Made by a program: the position numbers and the translations under genes. From assembly GCA_947624665.1 (NCBI GenBank), contig CANQLK010000105.1:1-6243 (forward strand): a DNA stretch of 6,243 nt, given 5' to 3'. Under the pieces are notes generated by a model that saw nothing but the letters and a program-made list of their open reading frames with translations, did no database searches and had not been told where the DNA came from. Origin of the DNA: Candidatus Gastranaerophilales bacterium. GTDB lineage: Bacteria; Cyanobacteriota; Vampirovibrionia; Gastranaerophilales; Gastranaerophilaceae. Position 1 is the first letter of the stretch; each line of letters begins with the position of its first letter. Shown here in pieces: positions 5,587-6,243 of this stretch.

Positions 5587-6243
5587 ATGAAAGATTTAAG
5601 AATAAAAATCTCCGGAACATCAGGACAGGGAATAATAAGTTCAGGTGATATATTGTCTTATGCGACGGCAAGAAAAGGATATTATGTAACTACATATAGA
5701 GCATTTCCTTCCGAAATAAGAGGCGACGGGAAATGCTATTATACGTTAAGAATTAGTGAACATAAAGCTCTTACGGCTACGGGAGATACAAATATTCTTG
5801 TTTGCCTTGATAAAGATACAATAGAGGAAGGTCTGCAATCAACCGCAGACAATGCAATACTCATATATGACAGCGATATCGCAGGTGGATTAAGCGATAT
5901 TAAAAAGAATATTACTGTTTATCCGATACCGTTAACCTCCATTGCAAAAGGACTCGGAAGCGAACGTTCAAGAAATATGGTCGCTCTCGGTATTGTTGTT
6001 GAAATTTTAAAAAATCTTCACCTTGAAGAACAAATATTAAAAGATATTGAAGCCAGATATAAGCTTAAACCGCAAGAAGTTATTGATTCAAATAAAAAAG
6101 CATTAAATGCAGGCATAGAATATGCTAAGTCAGACTTAAAAAGAAGTGATGATTATGATAAGGCACAAATGAAACAAACTGGTGCAAAGCTCATAATGTC
6201 GGGAAATGAAGCAATCGGACTTGCTGCTTTAGCTGCGGGGTGC
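5587..6243 (+). CDS. korA: 2-oxoacid:ferredoxin oxidoreductase, fused gamma-alpha subunit, N-terminal part (3' end outside window)
   Basis: An open frame of 219 codons runs to the window edge without a stop. Residues 1 to about 185 are the gamma domain of 2-oxoacid:acceptor oxidoreductases. GTSGQGIISSG (10-20) corresponds to the family GxGGQGV nucleotide-loop-like segment. FPSEIRGDGKCYY (40-52) corresponds to the conserved PSxxxEvRGG region. After a charged linker (about 182-198), LIMSGNEAIGLAALAAGC (202-219) is the start of the alpha (pyrimidine-binding) domain, normally followed by the YPITPS motif just beyond the window. This gamma-then-alpha fusion is typical of KorA-type enzymes, which convert a 2-oxoacid and CoA to acyl-CoA and CO2 while reducing ferredoxin, or run in reverse. 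A separate TPP-binding beta subunit (korB) would be expected downstream. The enzyme is oxygen-sensitive and cytosolic. 2-Oxoglutarate is the usual substrate of this architecture, but branched-chain or other 2-oxoacids cannot be excluded. Confidence 0.88.
   Translation, partial: MKDLRIKISGTSGQGIISSGDILSYATARKGYYVTTYRAFPSEIRGDGKCYYTLRISEHKALTATGDTNILVCLDKDTIEEGLQSTADNAILIYDSDIAGGLSDIKKNITVYPIPLTSIAKGLGSERSRNMVALGIVVEILKNLHLEEQILKDIEARYKLKPQEVIDSNKKALNAGIEYAKSDLKRSDDYDKAQMKQTGAKLIMSGNEAIGLAALAAGC

Noticed and set aside
5474..5671. Hydrophobic 65-codon open frame on the minus strand across the korA promoter, resembling a small membrane protein
   Set aside because: The hydrophobicity comes from reading Lys-rich codons and A runs backwards; it overlaps the korA RBS and start and has no RBS of its own.

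Overview
This window comes from an AT-rich genome (around 30% G+C by eye, not counted) with a bacterial-style, tightly packed layout and the standard genetic code. Gene content points to an anaerobic or microaerophilic bacterium: a ferredoxin-type 2-oxoacid oxidoreductase, a [4Fe-4S] endonuclease III and a low-G+C codon bias. Gut-type Melainabacteria/Vampirovibrionia, Firmicutes or Elusimicrobia would all fit; the sequence alone does not decide, and no rRNA or tRNA is present to help.

Layout. Bases 1-2302 (+ strand) are a three-gene, overlapping run. It starts with the 3' end of upp (uracil phosphoribosyltransferase). Next is a YfiH/PgeF-family protein (laccase-domain, peptidoglycan editing / purine nucleoside enzyme family), whose ATG overlaps the upp stop. 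Last is an uncharacterised 438-residue protein ending in a SEC-C zinc motif. Convergent to it, with an 8-bp tail overlap, is nth (endonuclease III, 2295-2933, - strand). A short divergent intergenic region (2934-3019) holds a plausible promoter for each direction and an AT-only inverted repeat between them.

Bases 3020-5513 (+) are a two-gene unit. The first gene is a fold-type I PLP aminotransferase of the 2-aminoadipate/MocR-like group. The second is a 433-residue protein that I read as a divergent NoeA-like fusion of a kinase-like N-terminal half and a class I methyltransferase-like C-terminal half, with an eroded SAM-binding motif. After a 73-bp gap with a perfect 16-bp AT palindrome and a TACAAT -10, the last gene is korA, a gamma-alpha fused subunit of a 2-oxoacid:ferredoxin oxidoreductase, cut by the window end.

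How the genes could work together. The first group links nucleobase salvage (upp) with a family that includes purine nucleoside enzymes. The aminotransferase and the oxidoreductase could act in sequence (amino acid to 2-oxoacid to acyl-CoA plus reduced ferredoxin), but they have separate predicted promoters and the substrates are unknown. Most of the window is ordinary housekeeping. The least explained parts are the kinase/methyltransferase-like protein and the N-terminal 410 residues of the SEC-C protein. I see no mobile element, CRISPR array, RNA gene or convincing intrinsic terminator, and no gap longer than 90 bases between genes.
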